DNA of 64,000 nt from Manihot esculenta (lineage: Eukaryota; Streptophyta; Magnoliopsida; Malpighiales; Euphorbiaceae): the NCBI RefSeq assembly GCF_001659605.2, contig NC_035177.2, positions 32,008,136 through 32,072,135 of the forward strand. The letters run 5' to 3'. Numbering within the stretch: position 1 is the stretch's first letter; every line of letters starts with the position of its first letter. Below are positions 10,859 to 22,608 of this stretch, piece by piece. The notes beneath the pieces were generated by a model. It did not search any database. It worked only from the letters and a program-made list of their open reading frames with translations, and was not told the DNA's origin. The position numbers and the translations under genes were made by a program.

Positions 10859-12365
10859 ATGACTAACCTTAGCGAAAACTACACAGGGCTCACTCAAAAC
10901 GACTTGAGCTCGACGCAGGAAAGCCCGTTGTTCTCATTCTCTAGCCTGCCAATTGCAGCAAACCCATCACCCGCATTACTAAACCATTCGCCAAACTCAA
11001 CCATAGCCATGCCTTATACCCCACTATCAAATCAGGAACTTTAAAATATGGCCTTACAAATACAAAACACCGCCAATTGGTTAACAAATTTCACAGCAAA
11101 GAGGTCTTAGTGCGTCTCCGAATAGGCTAACTATGATCGAAGGGCTCAGCAATAGTGAGTCTTAGCCTACTTTGAACTGTTAGGATCTCCAGTAGAGCAG
11201 CAAAAAGACAGGAGAGGAGGACGAGGAGACGAGATAAAAAAATGAACCAATGGCACAATTTCGGAGCAGGGAAACCTTGTAGAAAATGATGTGGAAGAAA
11301 CTTTTTCATTGAAGCCTAAGGAAGGGTCAAAAAGTGGGGAATTGGGAGGAAGTCGTCGCTGCCAAAGAGAAGAGGCCTAGAAATGACGACGCAAAAGTCG
11401 ATCAGAAGTTAGAAAGACTAAAGGAGTAGTTGTTGAAGGAACTTGAAGCCAAAGATAATATCGGTCTGATATTGCCAACCTCATCGCCATTTATCAAGAG
11501 GATCCAACTTGAGATTATACCGAAGAAATTCATGATGCTGACGTAGGCCACGTACGATGGAGCAGGAAATCCAAGGGATCAAGTGTTGAACTATAAACCA
11601 TTATGTAATTGCAAACCCACTCCGGCGCCCTAATGTGCAAAGTCTTCCCTATAACCTTAATAAGACCAGCTCAGGCACGATTCAACAGCCTAGAACCAAA
11701 AAGCGTCAGGAACTTCATTGATTTAGCTAATGTATTCATCAGTAAGTTTATTGTCCGAGTCCCAGCAAAAAAGAAGACAAGTTACCTAGAAACGATTAAA
11801 CAGAGAAGGAATAAGTCCTTGAGAGCGTATGTAGCCAGATTCAATTCGGAGGCCTTACAGATACCTGAGTTACACGAAGTAAGAGCAGTACTGCAGAAGG
11901 GCACGACATTTCCAGAGTTCTTCGAATCCTTGTGCCGAAGGCCACCAACTACCCTATTGAAGCTGATGAAGAGGGCCGAAAAATATATAAGGCAAGATGA
12001 TGCCTTTAACCACCAGCTGATTCGCACAAGAAGATAAGGAGAGGGGCAAAGGCATTGATGAAATAAGGAGAGATATTCCGGAGAGAAGGACGGACAGGGG
12101 CCTAGAGGCACTGAACAAGCATAGATGGGAGAAGAAAGACCAACGGCTAATATCAAACCCACGTGCCAGTGGAGGTTACACCATTGAATGTATCACGAGT
12201 CGAGGTGCTTTTGGTAGTCTAAGACAAAGATTACATGTAGTGGCCTAAACCTCTAAAAGCTGATCCGAAAAGAAGGGACCTAAACAAGTATTGCCAATTT
12301 TACAAGACTCATCAGCACGACATAAACGATTGCTATCAATTGATACATTAGATCAAGAGGTTGAT
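10859..12365 (+). pseudogene. Decayed gag of the old Tat-like element
   Basis: Open pieces at 10859-11044 and 11609-12037, plus a zinc-knuckle-like CQFYKTHQHDINDC at about 12290-12340, follow the gag of the younger element domain by domain (Gln/Ser-rich leader, capsid-type core with PAQARFNSLEP, nucleocapsid-type knuckle). Stops and frameshifts separate them, so no Gag can be made. Confidence 0.8.
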
Positions 12366-12599
12366 CAAGTGAGGTCATCTTTGAAACTTTGCAAAAAAAA
12401 AAAATGGAAGGGCAAAGGCTGCAACTGAGAGAGACTGAAGGAAGAGTAAGGAGACAGATTGAAGCTCCCATAAATGATGGCTCTAGTGACATGATCAATA
12501 TGATAGTGAGAGGAATTGGAGGCCGGATGAGCCAAAAAGGAAAAAAAAGGGGGGGGAGGACTGTAAATGAGAACAATATGGAAGTTATGTAGATCGCAA

Positions 12600-13035
12600 A
12601 GCATACCCCAATGAGCATTTTCTTCTTCCCGAAGATGCGCTTTTCTTCTTCGATGATGCACTAATTATTGAAGTAGTGATCCATAACTTTAGAGTTCGAA
12701 AGGTACTGGTAGATGATGGCAGTAAAGTGAACTTGCTCTCATATTAGGACTTCCAGTAGATGAAAATACTAGAGGAGCAATTAGTAAAAGACCAAGCCCA
12801 GTCAAAGAGATAGGAGGCACCCTTGTAGCAGTGGAAGGGAAGGTGAAGGTAGCTCTCACCCTAGGAGAACCTCATTTGTCATGGACACATTATGCTATGT
12901 TCTTGGTGGTAAAGTCACAACTAAGTTACAATGTTGTTTTGGAAAGACCAATACTATATGACTTTGAGGCCGTAACGAGCATCAGATACTTGACCATGAA
13001 ATTTCCGACTAGCGAGGGGGTCGACGTTATCTGAG
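12600..13035 (+). pseudogene. Decayed aspartic protease region
   Basis: The segment VRKVLVDDGSKVNL near 12695-12735, then LSYNVVLERPILYDFEAVTS, matches the protease of the younger family member. A frameshift lies between them. The protein is not functional. Confidence 0.75.
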
Positions 13036-13379
13036 GATGATAGGAGGAAGCTAAAGCCGTCTACTGGGCTATGACAAAGGAGCAGAGTACCAAACAGGAA
13101 GTAATTAATCCTGAGGTTATGGAAATTCGAGATGAAAGAAAGGAAGTTAGAACTGAACATGTAGATGAGCTAGAGGCCTTCCCATTATCGAAGCAAGAGA
13201 ACGACAAGGTCTTCAATATAAGCTCGAGCCTAGAACAAAGCCAAAAGGTAACAGCGATGGCCTTGATCTGGAAGCATGCATCAAGTTTTGCCTGGAACCC
13301 TTCCGATATGCCAAAAATTAGGCCCGAAGTAATGACTCACAAGCTTAATGTTTTTCCTGAAGTATAGCAGATAAAGTAG

Positions 13380-14408
13380 AAGAGGGTCTTTGGTAAGAAA
13401 AAAACAAGAGGCCATGGAAGAAGAGGTAGAAAAATTAGGAGAGGCACGGTTCATTAGAAAAGTCATGTATCCACAGTGGTTAGCTAACCCTGTGGTAGTT
13501 AGGAAGGCCAATAGGAAATATAGAATGTGCATAGATTTTATTGACTTGAACCAGGTCTGCTCTAAAGATTGTTATTCGCTTTCAAACATAAATAAATTGG
13601 TCGATTTCACAGTCAGCTTTGATTACTTGTCATTTTTGGATGCTATATCGAGATAGCACCAAATTCCAATGGATAAAAGTGATGGGGAGAATACTTCTTT
13701 CATAGCAGAAGATAGGACATATTGTTACAAAACCATGTCTTTTGGCTTAGAAAATGCAAGGGCCACGTATTAGTGCCTAATGAACAAAATTTTTAAGAGC
13801 CAAATAGGAAGGAGCGTAGAGGTATATGTTGACGACATAGTGTTCAAGAGCAGAACCTTTGAATAACACTTAATTGACTTGAAGGAAGTATTCTTGGTGT
13901 TGCAACAATATTGAATGAGGTTGAATCCAACAAAATGTGACAAGGGCATAGAGCCAAATCCAGAGAAGGTAGAAGCTATTTTGAACATGTCTAAACTAAC
14001 CTGCATGAGGGATGTGCAAAGGCTCACGGGACGGTTTGTGGCGCTCAACAGATTTATGTCCAGATCGGTGAAAAGGTGTTTACCTTTCTTGGAAAAGCTA
14101 AGCAAAGTCCTAACTTTGAATGGTCGGAGGATTGCCAAGAGGCTTTTAAAAATTTCAAAGAATATCTCAGCTCTCCACACATGCTCAACAACCCTTTAGC
14201 GTGGGAAGAACTCTTAATCTACTTGGCCACATCAAAACAGGTCGTGAGTGTCGTGTTAGTGAGAGATGAAGCAAGGGCTGAGAAATCAATTTTCTATGTT
14301 AGCAAGGTACTCAAAGGTGTCGAAATCAAGTACATGAACATAGAAAAAGTGGCGTTTGCCTTTCTATTAGCAGTAAGAAAGTTCAATATGTATCTAGAAG
14401 ACCATTAA
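13380..14408 (+). pseudogene. Decayed reverse transcriptase and RNase H
   Basis: The palm and fingers are recognisable in pieces: KYRMCIDFIDLNQVCSKD, then SFDYLSFLDAIS, a VYVDDIVFKS catalytic loop at about 13823-13852, and LTGRFVALNRFMSRS in the connection. RNase H-like AWEELLIYLATSKQ and YVSKVLKG follow. Several stops and frameshifts are present. This is exactly the part missing from the younger element. Confidence 0.8.
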
Positions 14409-14639
14409 GGTATTGTAATGACAGATCAGTCCTTGAAAAGATTTTACATAGGAAGAGACTTTGGGACGAATGCTAGCTTGGTCGATAAAGATCAGTCTAT
14501 ACTGTCTCATTTACCAGTCTCGAACAACAATCAAAGTGCAAGCCTGGTAAATTTTATAGCCGAGTGCTCATTCAACACGGTTGAGAAGGAGCAGAATAAG
14601 GCGCTTTCATCATTAGAGGAAGGGGAGATAGAGAGTATA

Positions 14640-15090
14640 TCTAAGCCCAAGTTCATATGGAATTTATTTGTGGATGGGTCATCAGGATCGACGAGCAGTG
14701 GTGCAGGGATCCTTTTGAAGGGACCTAATGGATTCAAGGTATGTTATGCCTTATATTTTGATTTTCCGGCATTCAACAATATGACTAAATATAAGGCCTC
14801 GCTAAACGACATATAAATAGCCATGGAAGCGGGAGCAACTGAACTCCGAATAAATAGTGACTCTCAGTCGGTAATAAATAAGATAAAGGGAGTGTACCAG
14901 ACGAAAGATCCAATCATGCAAAAGTACCTGGGCAAGGTATAGGCACTAGAAAGATAATTGAGCGAACAAGGAATTGTAGTCTGGCATGAGCGGATACCCT
15001 GAGATGAAAACAACGAGGCAAACATGCTTAGTAAACTATCGGTAGAAAAATTGAAATAACTCCAAAATGAGGTGTATGTACAATAGATAT
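14640..15090 (+). pseudogene. Decayed archaeal-type RNase H (aRH)
   Basis: WNLFVDGSSGSTSSGAGILL carries the first catalytic Asp. Later comes ELRINSDSQSVINK with the third acidic site and DENNEANMLSKLS with the last. A second RNase H of this type is a hallmark of the Tat/Ogre lineage. In-frame stops occur, and the copia element is inserted at its 3' end. Confidence 0.75.
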
Positions 15091-15536
15091 TGTTGTAAAA
15101 TTAGTTTAGATTTCAAAAAGATTTTATGGTCGTTGGAGATTTCATGGTAATTAGAGATTTTATGGTCGTTGAAGATTTTATGGTAATTAAAGATTTTATG
15201 GTCATTAAATATTTTATTTATGAGATTTAAATATAATATTAAATATGACTGTTATGATTTTATTTCAAAATTCTTATAACCATATATAGTGGTCAAGTTT
15301 TCCACAATAAATAGCCTTCGTCTCTATAAAGATAGGTACTCCCCATTTTCTACTTTATTCTTTCTTTTCTCCATGTTATCTGCTGGGTTATAAATCAGAG
15401 ATAAATTCTTGTTGTCCTGATCCTGGGAATTAAATCCCAGAAGAACCTGTTTAATCCTGGGGGATCACAAAATAAATCCTTAAGGACAGTGTCTAATACG
15501 ACTCAGGTTTCATTGTTTTACCCAATATTTCCAACA
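15091..15536 (+). repeat. 5' LTR of the copia element
   Basis: TG...CA ends with TGTTG/CAACA inverted repeats. It contains five tandem units of about 18 bases (GATTTTATGGTCGTTGGA type) and a TATATA stretch near 15278-15286 followed by CTATAAAGAT near 15335. Confidence 0.9.
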
Positions 15537-15901
15537 ATCTTAAGGATTTATCTTTACACAAATGGAACCAAATGTTGTCACTATCTCTACTTCTGCACTG
15601 CCTGCTTCCAATGACATTATCACTGTCTCTGCTTCTGTAAATGGTGGGTCTCTTTTGCCTACTATCCTCACATCTCAAAGATTGAGAATCAAGACCAGTA
15701 CCTGCTGTTGATCCAAAGTTGCATGAAATCTGGGTCTATTCTAATAAGGTATGTGAGCATACAATTATCAGTACTCTTTTTAACAATTTCTTTGATAACT
15801 ACTATTCTTACAAGGAAGTCAATGAAATATGAGATTCAATAAAATATGAGATTCAATGAACCGAAATATACTACTGAGGATGTTGGCTACAAGAGCAAAT
15901 C

Positions 15902-17210
15902 TTGTACAAAAGAAAAGTGCACAAATCAAATAACAGGTACGAAAATAAGAAATCTGATTACAAACTCAAGTTTAATAATCCCATCTTTAAAAAGAAAGGA
16001 TATTATTTTGTATGTGGTAAGCCGGGTCATGATGCACCCCAGTACAGGAAAAGAGTAATAAATGACAATCCTCCTAAACTAAAAGTGAATTTAGTTGAAG
16101 GAGATGAAATTATTATTGCGGTCATTTCTCAAACTTTTCTTGTAGCTAATGTGCAAGAATGGGTAATAGACTCTGGTGCTACTAGGCATATCTGTGCAAA
16201 CAGAAATGCATTCACCTCTTACACTACAGTGGGGGAAGGAGAAGAACATGTGTATTTGGGTGAGTCTAGGACTGCAAGTGTCCTTGGTAAAGGGAAAGTT
16301 CTTCTCAAACTCACATCTGGCAAGACCTTAGCACTTAATGAGGTACTTCATGTACCCAATATAAGAGCTAATTTAATTTCTATAACACTATTGAGAAATG
16401 ATGGGATTAAGGAGTCCTTTGGGTCAGATAAAATTATACTGACTAAAAATGATATTTTTATTGGAAAAAGTTATTGTAATCAGAAACTCTTTATTCTCAA
16501 TATTTTTGCAATAACAAATGGAAATACATCATCTTGTGCTTTCTTGCTTAATTCTTTTGATTTATGGCATGCTAGATTAGGACATGTTAGTGCTTCTTAT
16601 ATTAAAAAAAAAATGCAATATATTAGTATAATATCTGGCTCTGGTAATACATGTTTAAATAAATGTGAGATTTGTGTAGAATCTAAGTCAACCAAAAAAT
16701 CATGTTCAACTGCACATAGAGAATCTGAATTGCTTAGTTTAATACACACATGCTTAGGAGATTTAAAACAAACCATTACTAGAGGTGGTAAAAAATATTA
16801 TGTAACTTTTATTGATATACTAAAGTATATTTGCTTAGAAACAAAGATGAAGCATTTGATATACACAATTGTATAAAGCTGGAGTGGAAAATCAATTAAA
16901 TAAAAAAAAAGATCAGATAGAGGTGGAGAATATATTTCTTAATGACTTTTGTGAAAAAAGAAGGAATAACTCATGAATTTACTTTACCCTATTCACTTGA
17001 ATCCAATGGAGCAGTGGAAAGAAAAATTAGAATATTAAAAGAAATGATGAATGCTTTATTAATAAGTTATTCCTTACCTAATAATCTTTGGGGGAAACTT
17101 CATTATCTGCTTGTCATCTACAAAATAGGATACCCTATAAGAAAACTGATAAAACACCCTATGAATTTTGGAAAGGTTATACACCTAACTTAAAATATTT
17201 AAAAGTGTAG
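15902..17210 (+). pseudogene. Copia gag end, protease and integrase remnant
   Basis: The frame from 15902 to 16876 has a degraded zinc knuckle (YFVCGKPGHDAPQYRKR). The protease follows with WVIDSGATRHIC, carrying the catalytic Asp in a DSGA motif, and then the GAG pre-integrase region (LWHARLGHV, H-x-H...C-x2-C). Integrase core pieces lie at 16942-17193 (YSLESNGAVERK). Frameshifts split the core, so no active integrase is encoded. Confidence 0.8.
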
Positions 17211-17399
17211 GGGTGTCTTGCTAAAGCAATTCTTCCTGATCCTAAGAAATGAAAAATAGGTTCAAAAAAAAACTTTTGATTGCATGTTTATAAGTTATGC
17301 TGAAACCTATAAACTCAAGTTTATGAGTTTGCTTTAGCTTCTATACATAAACTTGTATTAGCTTCCTGAGACAGAATTTCTTCTATTAAAGTATTAATT

Positions 17400-18282
17400 G
17401 TTTTAGGTTTTATGCATAAACGTGTTATTCATCAAATGGATGTTAAAACAGTTTTAAATGGAGACTTGGAAAAAGAAATTTATATGGTTCAACCTAATGA
17501 TTGTATTGTTTCTGGTCAAGAAAATAAAGTCTGCAAACGTCTTAGATCATTATATGGTTTAAAACAAGCTTCCAAACAGTAGCATGAGAAATTTGATCAA
17601 GTTTTGTTGAATGATGGTTTTATCTCTGTTGAAGTTGATAAGTGTGTATATACAAAATGTATAAATGATTGATAAGTGTGTATATACAAAACGTATAAAT
17701 GATGAATTTGTGATTATTTGTTTATATGTGGATGATATGCTTACTTTTGGTACAAATTATAATATAGTTGTAAATCAAAAACTTTCATTGCCTCTAAATT
17801 TGATATGAAAGATGTGGGAGAGACAAATGTGATTTTGGGAGTTAGAATCACAAGGAAGAATGATAATCCAATGCTATCACAAGAGTATTATGTTGAGAAG
17901 CTTCTAAGGAAGTTTGGACATTTCAATGTCAAACCAGTAAATACCCCTTATGATCCTAACTGTCAATTAAAGAAAATTAGAGTCTGAATATGCACAGATC
18001 ATTAGGAGTCTATTGCATTTAATGAATTTTTCACCAACACCATCTGTATCAATGCGTTGTGATTGCCAAGCGGCAATAGCCATTGCAAAGAATAAAACTT
18101 TTAATGGTAAGAATAGACATATTTGTCTGAGACATAATGTTGTTAAGCAGCTGCTGAAAGATGAAACTATTTCTATTGATTATGTGAAGTCAGAAGTGAA
18201 TTTGGCCAATTCTCTGACTAAACCTTTAGAGAGAAAACTAATAGATGAAACATCGAGAGAAATGAGACTTGAGCCAATTTGA
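17400..18282 (+). pseudogene. Copia reverse transcriptase and RNase H remnant
   Basis: Pieces matching copia pol are HQMDVKT, YGLKQASKQ with a stop after it, LYVDDMLTFG near 17725-17754, then MKDVGETNVILGVRI at 17805 and on. RNase H follows with RCDCQAAIAIAKNKTFN and HICLRHNVVKQLL. A 37-base local duplication (about 17638-17702) and a deletion before 18000 break the frame. Confidence 0.8.
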
Positions 18283-18832
18283 AATTAACAGTGATGGTAA
18301 CCCAACCTTTGTGATTGGAGATCCCATGAAAAAGGTTCATATGGGTAATAACAAGTCACTTGTTAGTTCTGATAGCACTATTTATTGTTGTCCCTTTCTA
18401 TGGTGTGAGAAGTGCTAGACTGCATTAATGAGAGGATGAGATGAAAACGCTTAATGATATTCATATCCCTTATGGATGGTATATAAATTGCAGTATACAC
18501 TTGATGATATCACCTATATAAGTGTGGAGTGGGGCTGCTTCTATGAAATTGTGGCATAATCTCTAGAGCACTTAAGAACTACCAGGCGCGCGCATGGCCT
18601 ATTAGCGCAAAACGACGTTGACAACAAGATCTGTGGAGTGTTATGAGATTGATGAGAAATTAACATACAAAAAAGAGTTTTGGTTCATAGAAACAAAAGT
18701 TTTACCAATTACTCTGTATGTTAAGTCTTATTAATCTAGGTCTGGTTCATAGTTTAAAAGACACCAGATTCGAAACATACACTCTAAATTTCCAAATCCA
18801 ATAATGAAAATCTTTTGAAATCTGTGAGGGAT

Positions 18833-19296
18833 TGTTGTAAAATTAGTTTAGATTTCAAAAAGATTTTATGGTCATTAAAGATTTTATGGTCGTTGGAGAT
18901 TTCATGGTAATTAGAGATTTTATGGTCGTTGAATATTTTATGATAATTAAAAATTTTATGATCATTAAATATTTTATTTATGAGATTTAAATATAATATT
19001 AAATATGACCGTTATGATTTTATTTCAAGATTCTTATAACCATATATAGCGGTCAAGTTTTCCACAATAAATAGCTTTCATCTCTACAAAGATAGGTACT
19101 CCCCATTTTATACTTTATTCTTTCTTTTCTCCATGTTATCTGCTGGGTTATAAATCAGAGATAAATTCTTGTTGTCCTGATCCTGGGAATTAAATCCCAG
19201 AAGAACCTGTTTAATCCTGAGGGATCACAAAATAAATCCTTAAGGACAGTATCCAACACGACTCAAGTTTCATTATTTTACCCAATATTTCCAACA
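18833..19296 (+). repeat. 3' LTR of the copia element
   Basis: Same ends and body as the 5' LTR, but one extra 18-base unit makes it 464 bases against 446. About fifteen single-base differences are visible between the two by eye. A weakly purine-rich stretch ending GTGAGGGAT precedes it. Confidence 0.9.
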
Positions 19297-19465
19297 GATA
19301 TGTACCATGACTTTTGAAAAACCGGCTTCAATAATGTGGATAGATGAGGAACGAAGCTGGATGAGCCTGTGTATGTACAACAGATATGTACCCTGACTTT
19401 TGAAAAACCGGCTTCAATAATGCAGATAGATGAGGAACGAAGTTGGATGAGCCTGTATGTTGAAT
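19297..19465 (+). repeat. 86-base tandem duplication beside the copia insertion
   Basis: The stretch from GATATGTACC at 19297 is repeated from 19383 with a few differences. The copia element sits inside the first unit, whose upstream part (GTGTATGTACAATA) is at 15073-15086, so the duplication predates the insertion. Confidence 0.8.
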
Positions 19466-19765
19466 ACCTTGAAGCAAGAAAGTTACTAGAGGAAAAAATA
19501 GAAGCTCAAAGAGTTGCGACTAAGGTAGCTAACTACCAGGTGGTAAGAGGAACCTTATATCGAAGAGGGAAATATAGCCAGTGGTTAAGGTGTGTGGGGC
19601 CAGAGAAAACGTCGAGGATAATTAAAGAGGTACACCAAGAAATTTGTAGGGTTCATAAAGGAGCAAATACGCTGACAAATAAAATTTTTCGACAATAAAG
19701 AAGGAAGCGAGAGACTTCGTAAAAAGATGTGACGTTTATCAAATATTTGCAAATTTGATCTAACA
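19369..19765 (+). pseudogene. Integrase zinc-binding remnant, truncated
   Basis: From 19369 the aRH/integrase linker resumes after the copia insertion and runs to HKGANTLTNKIFRQ. A deletion removes the YYWPTV segment, and the frame then breaks before the second cysteine pair. The catalytic core is absent because the sequence jumps into the 3' LTR. Confidence 0.7.
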
Positions 19766-19770
19766 TGCCG

Positions 19771-20039
19771 ACAACCTTCGTATAAAAACAAAGTCCGCAA
19801 TAATAGAAATCATGTCCGAATAGTGTAAAAAAAATTTAAATAGCCGCCTGACGAGAATCAGGATATGATACTCACGAACAGACTATCCGCGTGAAGATGG
19901 CAAACAGATATGGGTGTAGAATGGTGGAAGCACGTCTAAGAAGACAAAAGGAGATGGAAATAAAAAGGAGAGGAGAAGAAAACAAATCCTTATTAGAACA
20001 CACCTAATCAAAATCCATTTTTTGGATTACAAAACATCA
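19771..20039 (+). repeat. Truncated 3' LTR of the old Tat-like element
   Basis: It matches 10515-10788 of the 5' LTR, including TATAAAAACAAAG and the terminal TTTTTTGGATTACAAAACATCA. The first 180 or so bases of the LTR are missing. Confidence 0.85.
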
Positions 20040-20170
20040 GAAATTAAGGATGAATAGCGAAGTAATTGTAAGACACTAGTAATAGCTTCAAATTCGACAC
20101 CATTAGAGTCCTCAAAACTTGAGGGATATGCGAACACACATAAGCAATATTAAAAGCCTAATTCTTAATG
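20040..20170 (-). pseudogene. RNase H-domain (RVT_3-like) relic, N-terminal part
   Basis: The minus strand reads SSFEDSNGVEFEAITSVLQL, resembling the 'NxAEFEALxxGLQLL' segment of RNase H-like domains with the catalytic Glu. Removing the 10336-20039 insertion and one copy of GAAAT joins this to the relic at 10090-10335 in the right order. It is decayed and not functional. Confidence 0.4.
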
Positions 20171-20174
20171 AAAT

Positions 20175-22540
20175 TAATGTTATCAATTGATAAAAAGCAC
20201 TTAAACAAGAAAACATCCAAAGTGAAAAATTAAAAATATCAATAAAAGAGATAAAATTAGATTAAAAAAGGTTCTGTTTTATTAAAGAAATAAAAAAGAA
20301 AGAAGGAAAATAGAAAGAGAAGGGAAGAAGCGCCATAAAAGATATATCCCTCTATTAAATATTTTGTAAGAATTAAATTTAATTAATATATTTTCTAGCA
20401 ATTCTCTTATTAAAAATAAATTTTTTAAAATTATTTTTACTTAAAAAATATTTTAAAATGAGTTAAAATTATACAGAATTTTATAAAAAATCTTTTAAAT
20501 TCATTAAACTTCGACTGTGAGAAACTTCGAATTGTTCGTATGAAACTGCTGGATTAAACGTTTTTTTTTTTAAGAAATTGAAATTTAAAACTTTAAAAAA
20601 TTATTTGGATTTAAATTACATAAATAATTATTTTTTAATTAAACATCTTGAAATATGTAAATTTACGAAGAATGCATGGATGAAGAAAACATTGTGAAAA
20701 TAATTGTAATCAATAAGATTTTATTTTGAATTTAATAAAAATTTAATTATTGAATAAGGACTGATAAATTACATAATAGAGAATAATTTAGCGAATAATT
20801 TCATAGTAATTAAATAAGAAGTCTCAAATAATATGCAATTTTCTTGATAAACTGTTTTCCTTTTTAATTAAACGATGAATACTTTTGGGAAATTTTTGTA
20901 TGTACTTATTTTATTTTAATAATAATAATTTTTAATTTTACAAAAATATTTTTTTATTTGTTTCATATTATGATAATTAATACATTGACTAATTAAAATC
21001 TTTTAGTAGAAAAAGTGGAGACTCAATTTGATTAAATAATTTGTAATTAAATAATTTAATTCTTTTTAAATTATTTTTTAAAAAATTCTTATGAAAATTC
21101 ATTTGAATTCCTCTTTTATTAAAATGAATTATAGAAAATAATGAGTTATCCTTTAAACAAACTATAGGATTTCTAAAATTAACATATAAAGTCTGAAACT
21201 ATTCAAAACCATGCAATTAGGTCCAAATTTGCTGTAAGAAGAGTTTTACCATTGTTTAAAAAAAGAATGAGAACAGCTCTTCCTCTCCAACAAGCTTGAA
21301 AAAGAATTGTTAACAATTTTAATTAAAATATCAATTAACCAGTATGTTGATAGATCTATGGTTAACAATTACAATAACTCTGAAACTAAATGAGTTAGTT
21401 AATCTGCTTACTGCTTCAATATTGGGAGATGTTTGAGAAGCAAACTGAAATTTTTTTTCGAAAGGAATTAGAGTTTAAAAGATTTAAACTCTAACGAATT
21501 TTATGCAAGAAGGATAATTAACTAAGGAATTTTTCCAAGCTTGGAATTAAGAAAACTCAAACACAAAAACCTCAACCTAGAAAAATGTCCACGAAAAAGA
21601 AGCCTATGGATGAACCAGCGGATAGACTTGACCCAAACAAGCTTCAGCCAACCCATGCTTAAAAAAGCTTCTTTGCGCCAGTGGAATCATGTTGACAGCA
21701 GCTCCATCTTAATTTAATATTTCTTTTAAAACGTCTGCTTGCTACTGACCAGCTTCAAGGAATAGGGGGGATTGCATCAGAGACACCGTGAAGACACAAG
21801 CTCAAACCAAGTGTGGTTAAGCCAGGAATGGATGGAACAGAGACACAGGCTCCGGAGGCCTTATGGGAGAGGAAATGAAACACCAAGCTCCTCCTTCTCC
21901 TGCCAACTTTAGTTGGACTCGTCGGATCTGCCATCCAGGCAAACTAGCGGCTGCATGCAGCAGCCCCATTGCTTTCCAACCACTGAAAAGAAAATCTTCT
22001 CTAGTCGAGGTATTAAAACTCTCAACAGGAGACTAAATCCAGCCAAACAAATAAGTGACTAAATTTACTGAATTTCATCCTTTAATTCAAATTTGTAATT
22101 CAAATTTGCTAATAAACTTAACGCAACCGTATTCAATTAAAAATCGATCGAATAGAATTAATTTAAAATATTTTATTACCGTTAGTATACTAATATTGTT
22201 TAAAATAAAAAAAACTTACCATTCATATTTATAATAAAAAAAATTATATTAGACTTCATTGATTTATAAAAATAATTTGTATTTGAAAAATATTTTTTAT
22301 AAAAAATATTTTTTATAAAATTTTTTTAAAAAATAAAATAATTTATTTTTTATTTAAAAACAAAATTTATTAACAAATTAATATACAAAAATTTTAATAT
22401 ATGAAAAATTTTAATACTCAACAAACCTTAATAATAATAAAATTTAGTTATTAAATAATAATTTTCTATAATATTATTACACTGAATAAAAAAATTTCGG
22501 AAAATGCAGGAAAGAGCATAAATTACCAATATATCCCTTT
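20175..22540. other. AT-rich intergenic DNA with one GC-richer island
   Basis: Mostly A/T runs with no gene. A stretch at about 21540-22020 has higher GC content but no sustained open frame on either strand. It may be an old gene or transposon fragment, but I do not recognise it. It lies upstream of the PDF1B start. Confidence 0.5.
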
Positions 22541-22608
22541 TTCCTTACATGTTCTCATTGCCACATTTCAATTTTACCAATTTCAGCCACAAGCTTTGCT
22601 CTGCGGCC

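Larger units (their letters stand above)
15091..19296 (+). mobile_element. Ty1/copia retrotransposon, decayed, nested insertion
   Basis: The LTRs are 15091-15536 and 18833-19296, starting TGTTG and ending CAACA. The target-site duplication is GATAT at 15086-15090 and 19297-19301. Internal order is gag remnant, protease, integrase, reverse transcriptase, RNase H, the Ty1/copia order. Gag is reduced and many frames are broken. No standard initiator-Met primer site follows the 5' LTR. It inserted in the same orientation as its host element, inside the end of its aRH domain, so it is the younger of the two insertions. Confidence 0.92.
10336..20039 (+). mobile_element. Old Tat-like Ty3/gypsy retrotransposon, decayed and nested
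   Basis: The target-site duplication GAAAT is at 10331-10335 and 20040-20044. It has a 5' LTR, primer site, and gag, protease, reverse transcriptase, RNase H and partial integrase remnants in order. A Ty1/copia element is inserted at 15091-19296. The 3' end is collapsed: sequence runs from the integrase zinc-binding region straight into the second half of the 3' LTR (from about 19771), so the integrase core, the 3' untranslated region and about 180 bases of LTR are deleted. Every domain carries stops or frameshifts. The gag leader (DLSSTQE, PSP, SNQ, NTA words) matches that of the 38914-50660 element, so they are members of one family of different age. Confidence 0.88.

Noticed and set aside
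21540..22020. A gene in the GC-richer island upstream of PDF1B
   Set aside because: No sustained open frame or splice-able pieces on either strand and no recognised protein words.
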